A stretch of 64,000 nt of DNA from Competibacter_A sp002352125 (GTDB taxonomy: Bacteria > Pseudomonadota > Gammaproteobacteria > Competibacterales > Competibacteraceae): NCBI GenBank assembly GCA_035441325.1, contig DAOROA010000027.1, positions 1-64,000 on the forward strand, given 5' to 3'. Below, in pieces: positions 61,462 through 64,000 of this stretch. The translations under genes were made by a program, and so were the position numbers. The stretch's first letter is position 1. Every line of letters begins with the position of its first letter. Below the pieces are notes generated by a model that saw only the letters and a program-made list of their open reading frames with translations, did not search any database and was not told where the DNA came from.

Positions 61462-61734
61462 CTATTTCGACTTCTTGTCTGCGGCGTGGCCGCGATAAGT
61501 GCGGGTAGCGGCGAACTCGCCCAGCTTGTGGCCCACCATGTTTTCGGTAACCAAGATCGGCACATGCTGGCGACCGTTGTGCACGGCGATGGTCAATCCC
61601 ACCATGTCGGGCAAAATCATCGAGCGCCGCGACCATGTTTTGATCGGCCGCTTGACGTTAGTCGCGACCGCCTGCTCCACCTTTTTGGCCAAGTGGAGAT
61701 CCACAAACGGTCCTTTCTTAATCGAACGTGGCAC
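61462..61734 (-). CDS. rpsS: 30S ribosomal protein S19
   Basis: A 90-residue head protein: MPRSIKKGPFVDLHL and GHKLGEFAATRTYRGHAADKK are conserved. It follows rplB across a spacer with a hairpin. Confidence 0.98.
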   Translation of the reverse strand: MPRSIKKGPFVDLHLAKKVEQAVATNVKRPIKTWSRRSMILPDMVGLTIAVHNGRQHVPILVTENMVGHKLGEFAATRTYRGHAADKKSK

Positions 61735-61777
61735 GTTACTTATCCTCTCGGTTGCCCGCCAGCAACGCAGCGGGACG

Positions 61778-61801
61778 GCCGCTCGCCCCGATCCGAGCGG
61801 C
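61778..61801 (-). other. 8-bp hairpin between rplB and rpsS
   Basis: GCCGCTCG and CGAGCGGC flank an 8-base loop. It is one of several GC-rich hairpins in spacers of this operon; no T tract follows on the minus strand. Confidence 0.65.
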
Positions 61802-61809
61802 TCTTTGCA

Positions 61810-62637
61810 TCATTTCGCTTTGCGTCGGCGCACGATGAATTTGTCAGTGCGCTTATTCGAGCGGGTCTTGTGGCCCTTGGTCGGCACACCCCACGGCGTT
61901 ACCGGATGGCGGCCGCCAGAGGTGCGGCCCTCGCCGCCGCCGTGCGGATGATCGACCGGGTTCATGGCCACGCCGCGCACGGTGGGCCGGATGCCTCGCC
62001 AGCGCTTAGCACCGGCCTTGCCGAACGAGCGCAGGCTGTGTTCTTCGTTGCCGACCTCGCCGATGGTCGCTTTGCAATCCACATGAACCTTACGGATCTC
62101 ACCCGAACGCAAGCGCAGGGTAGCGTAGCTGCCCTCGCGGGCGATCAGTTGCACGGACGCGCCGGCGCTACGGGCGATCTGCGCGCCTTTGCCGGGCCGG
62201 AATTCCACGCAATGCACCTGACTGCCGACTGGTACGTTGCGCAACGGCAAAGTGTTGCCGGGCTTGATCGGCGCCGCCGGGCCGGATAACAGCGTCGCGC
62301 CGACGCCTACTCCGTGCGGGGCGATGATGTAGCGCCGCTCGCCGTCGGCATACAGCAGCAACGCGATGTGAGCACTACGGTTCGGATCGTATTCCAGCCG
62401 TTCGACCTGAGCCGGGATATTATCCTTGTCGCGCTTGAAATCGACCAGCCGATAATGCTGCTTATGGCCGCCCCCCTGATGCCGGGTGGTGATGCGACCC
62501 ATGTTATTGCGGCCGCCCTTGCGGGTCTGTTTTTCGAGCAAAGGCGCGTAAGGCCGGCCCTTGTGCAGGTTCGGATTGACGACTTTGACTACGAAGCGTC
62601 GGCCGGGCGAAGTCGGTTTAGTTTTGACGATTGGCAT
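61810..62637 (-). CDS. rplB: 50S ribosomal protein L2
   Basis: A 275-residue protein needed for peptidyl transfer. RITTRHQGGGHKQHYR and the C-terminal MNPVDHPHGGGEGRTSGGRH, which holds the essential His, are present. Normal length. Confidence 0.98.
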   Translation of the reverse strand: MPIVKTKPTSPGRRFVVKVVNPNLHKGRPYAPLLEKQTRKGGRNNMGRITTRHQGGGHKQHYRLVDFKRDKDNIPAQVERLEYDPNRSAHIALLLYADGERRYIIAPHGVGVGATLLSGPAAPIKPGNTLPLRNVPVGSQVHCVEFRPGKGAQIARSAGASVQLIAREGSYATLRLRSGEIRKVHVDCKATIGEVGNEEHSLRSFGKAGAKRWRGIRPTVRGVAMNPVDHPHGGGEGRTSGGRHPVTPWGVPTKGHKTRSNKRTDKFIVRRRKAK

Positions 62638-62685
62638 GGACGTTTACCTTTTCTCGCGTATCGGGGCGGGGTGCTGCACGCCCCT

Positions 62686-62982
62686 TCACTCCGCCACCAA
62701 AAAATCGATTTCGTGGCCGGCTTCCAGGGAAACGTAGGCTTTCTTCCAGTCCGAACGCCGCCCGATCCGTCCGCCAAAACGCTTACGTTTGCCTTTGACG
62801 TTGAGAACCGTGACACCCTTGACCTTAACGTTGAACAGCATCTCCACGGCGCTCTTGATTTCCGGCTTAGTGGCGTCGCGGAGCACCTCGAACACCACTT
62901 GGTTGTGCTGTTCGGCAATCCGGTTGGCTTTTTCCGAAACGTGCGGAGCCAGCAAGATTTGTAACAACCGTTCCTGATTCAT
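62686..62982 (-). CDS. rplW: 50S ribosomal protein L23
   Basis: A 98-residue exit-tunnel protein that docks SRP and trigger factor: MNQERLLQILLAPHVSEKAN; VKGKRKRFGGRIGRRSDWKKAYV. The ATG at 62982 overlaps the rplD stop (ATGA), better than a GTG three codons earlier. Confidence 0.97.
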   Translation of the reverse strand: MNQERLLQILLAPHVSEKANRIAEQHNQVVFEVLRDATKPEIKSAVEMLFNVKVKGVTVLNVKGKRKRFGGRIGRRSDWKKAYVSLEAGHEIDFLVAE

Positions 62983-63608
62983 GCCAGCCACTCCCCGACG
63001 CGCCGCATCGCGCCTACCGTCATCACCACCGTATCGGATCCCACCAGGCTGACCGGGTCCAACCCGACCGTATCGATTACCGCCACGTTACGCAGGTTGC
63101 GAGCCGATAAATAGAGGTTGGCATCCACATCTTCGCTCACCAGCAACACGCGACTTTGCTCGACCAACCCCAAGGTCGTCAGCCGGGCGATCATCTGCTT
63201 AGTCTTGATTTCCGGCAGTTCGAGCGACTCGACCACCATCAGGCGATCCTGGCGCACCAGCTCCGAGAAAATGGAACGCATCGCGGCTCGATACATCTTT
63301 TTGTTGACTTTCTGCGAGTGATCCTGCGGCCGGGCCGCGAAGGTCACGCCGCCGCCCCGCCACAGTGGACCGCGGGTGGTACCGGCGCGGGCGCGGCCCG
63401 TGCCCTTCTGCCGGAAAGGCTTGGCACCGCCGCCTCGGACCTGGGCACGATTTTTCTGGGCGCGGGTACCGGCACGGGCGCCTGCCAGATAAGCGACCAC
63501 TACTTGATGCACCAACGGCTCGTTAAACGGCTTGGTGAAGGTTTCGTCGGCCACGGCAATCTGGCCGGATACCTCGCCGCTCGCGATGTTCTTGATCTGA
63601 AGTTCCAT
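62979..63608 (-). CDS. rplD: 50S ribosomal protein L4
   Basis: A 209-residue protein with a long tunnel loop: GTRAQKNRAQVRGGGAKPFR and GTGRARAGTTRGPLWRGGG. In E. coli L4 also represses the S10 operon. It lies 10 bases after rplC. Confidence 0.98.
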   Translation of the reverse strand: MELQIKNIASGEVSGQIAVADETFTKPFNEPLVHQVVVAYLAGARAGTRAQKNRAQVRGGGAKPFRQKGTGRARAGTTRGPLWRGGGVTFAARPQDHSQKVNKKMYRAAMRSIFSELVRQDRLMVVESLELPEIKTKQMIARLTTLGLVEQSRVLLVSEDVDANLYLSARNLRNVAVIDTVGLDPVSLVGSDTVVMTVGAMRRVGEWLA

Positions 63609-63618
63609 ACCGGCCTCC

Positions 63619-64000
63619 TTATCGACGCACTTTCACGGCGGGCTTGATCATGACGTCGCCGCCCTTGGCGCCAGGCACCGCTCCCTTGATCGCCAGCAAA
63701 TTGCGCTCGACGTCGACCCGGACCACTTCCAGGTTCTGCACGCAACGCTGTACGGCGCCGAGGTGACCGGCCATTTTTTTGCCTTTGAACACCCGGCCAG
63801 GACTTTGGTTTTGGCCAATGGAACCGGGGGCGCGATGGGACAGCGAATTACCGTGGGTGGCGCGCTGACTGCGGAAATGATGGCGTTTGATGGTGCCGGC
63901 GAAACCTTTGCCGATAGTGGTGCCGGTCACGTCCACTTTCTGGCCGACCTGAAACAAATCCACCTTGAGCTCGGCGCCGACGCCGATCTCGGCGCCTTCG
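63619..64000 (-). CDS. rplC: 50S ribosomal protein L3, C-terminal part (5' end outside window)
   Basis: The open frame reads to the window edge. Seen are VGQKVDVTGTTIGKGFAGT, then RHHFRSQRATHGNSLSHRAPGSIGQNQ-type core with the glutamine that is methylated in E. coli, and HLGAVQRCVQNLEVVRVD. About 127 residues of some 210 are inside the window; rpsJ would lie further out. Confidence 0.97.
   Translation of the reverse strand, partial: EGAEIGVGAELKVDLFQVGQKVDVTGTTIGKGFAGTIKRHHFRSQRATHGNSLSHRAPGSIGQNQSPGRVFKGKKMAGHLGAVQRCVQNLEVVRVDVERNLLAIKGAVPGAKGGDVMIKPAVKVRR

Overview
The window looks like chromosomal DNA from a denitrifying gammaproteobacterium with GC-rich coding sequence. The ribosomal order is the canonical S10-spc-alpha arrangement, S14 lacks the zinc cysteines, L36 is the zinc type, and there are MinCDE, SlyD, Hsp15 and a split B12-dependent ribonucleotide reductase of the Pseudomonas type. 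A polyhydroxyalkanoate phasin and a sodium-pumping decarboxylase beta subunit would suit a glycogen- or PHA-accumulating lineage such as Competibacteraceae. That placement is an inference and was not tested.

Layout. 1-1.5 kb: end of a biotin carrier domain and a Na+-translocating decarboxylase beta subunit. 1.5-4.3 kb (minus): an unknown protein, then a nitrosative-stress type set (12-TM NnrS-like protein, DUF2249, hemerythrin). 4.3-10.7 kb (plus): nitric oxide reductase operon norC-norB-norQ, a small membrane protein, a CcoG-like ferredoxin, norD and a 78-aa protein, with a DNR/FNR-type box in front. 10.7-11.5 kb: non-coding DNA with an IS3-type transposase remnant. 11.5-21.3 kb (minus): cytochrome cd1 nitrite reductase and heme d1 operon nirS-nirM-nirC-nirF, two fused siroheme decarboxylase genes, nirJ, nirN and an AT-richer nnrS. 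21.5 kb: a divergent Dnr-like regulator, separated from nirS by a perfect TTGAT-N4-ATCAA box. Together these turn nitrite to NO and NO to N2O under one NO/low-oxygen regulator. No nirE is present here.

22.2-36.5 kb (mostly minus): housekeeping genes (quinone oxidoreductase, folE2, dxs, ispA, xseB, phasin, hslR, minECD, slyD, a glutamine amidotransferase, a metallo-beta-lactamase-fold hydrolase, a YcgN-like protein, a CBS protein, rlmI) and one NlpC/P60 lipoprotein on plus. 36.5-39.4 kb: a divergent HSP90-family ATPase facing away from a small two-TM protein, and an HExxH protein. 39.5-43.3 kb: SAM cycle genes metK, ahcY, metF, with an S-adenosylhomocysteine riboswitch directly before ahcY. 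43.3-44.6 kb: two lipoproteins, one FlgO-like. 45.0-47.9 kb: nrdJa-nrdJb behind two NrdR-type boxes spaced 32 bp. 47.9-50.5 kb: a second quinone oxidoreductase, a 57-aa ORF and an unknown membrane protein. 50.6-64 kb (minus): rplC (partial) through rplQ, including secY and rpoA, with several strong hairpins between cistrons.

The most notable points are the SAH riboswitch, the tandem NrdR boxes, the fused heme d1 decarboxylases, the extra ferredoxin and small proteins in the nor operon, a repeat that supplies the stop codon of one gene, the HSP90-like/two-TM pair, and the hairpins in the ribosomal operon. I found no CRISPR array, tRNA, rRNA or intact mobile element.
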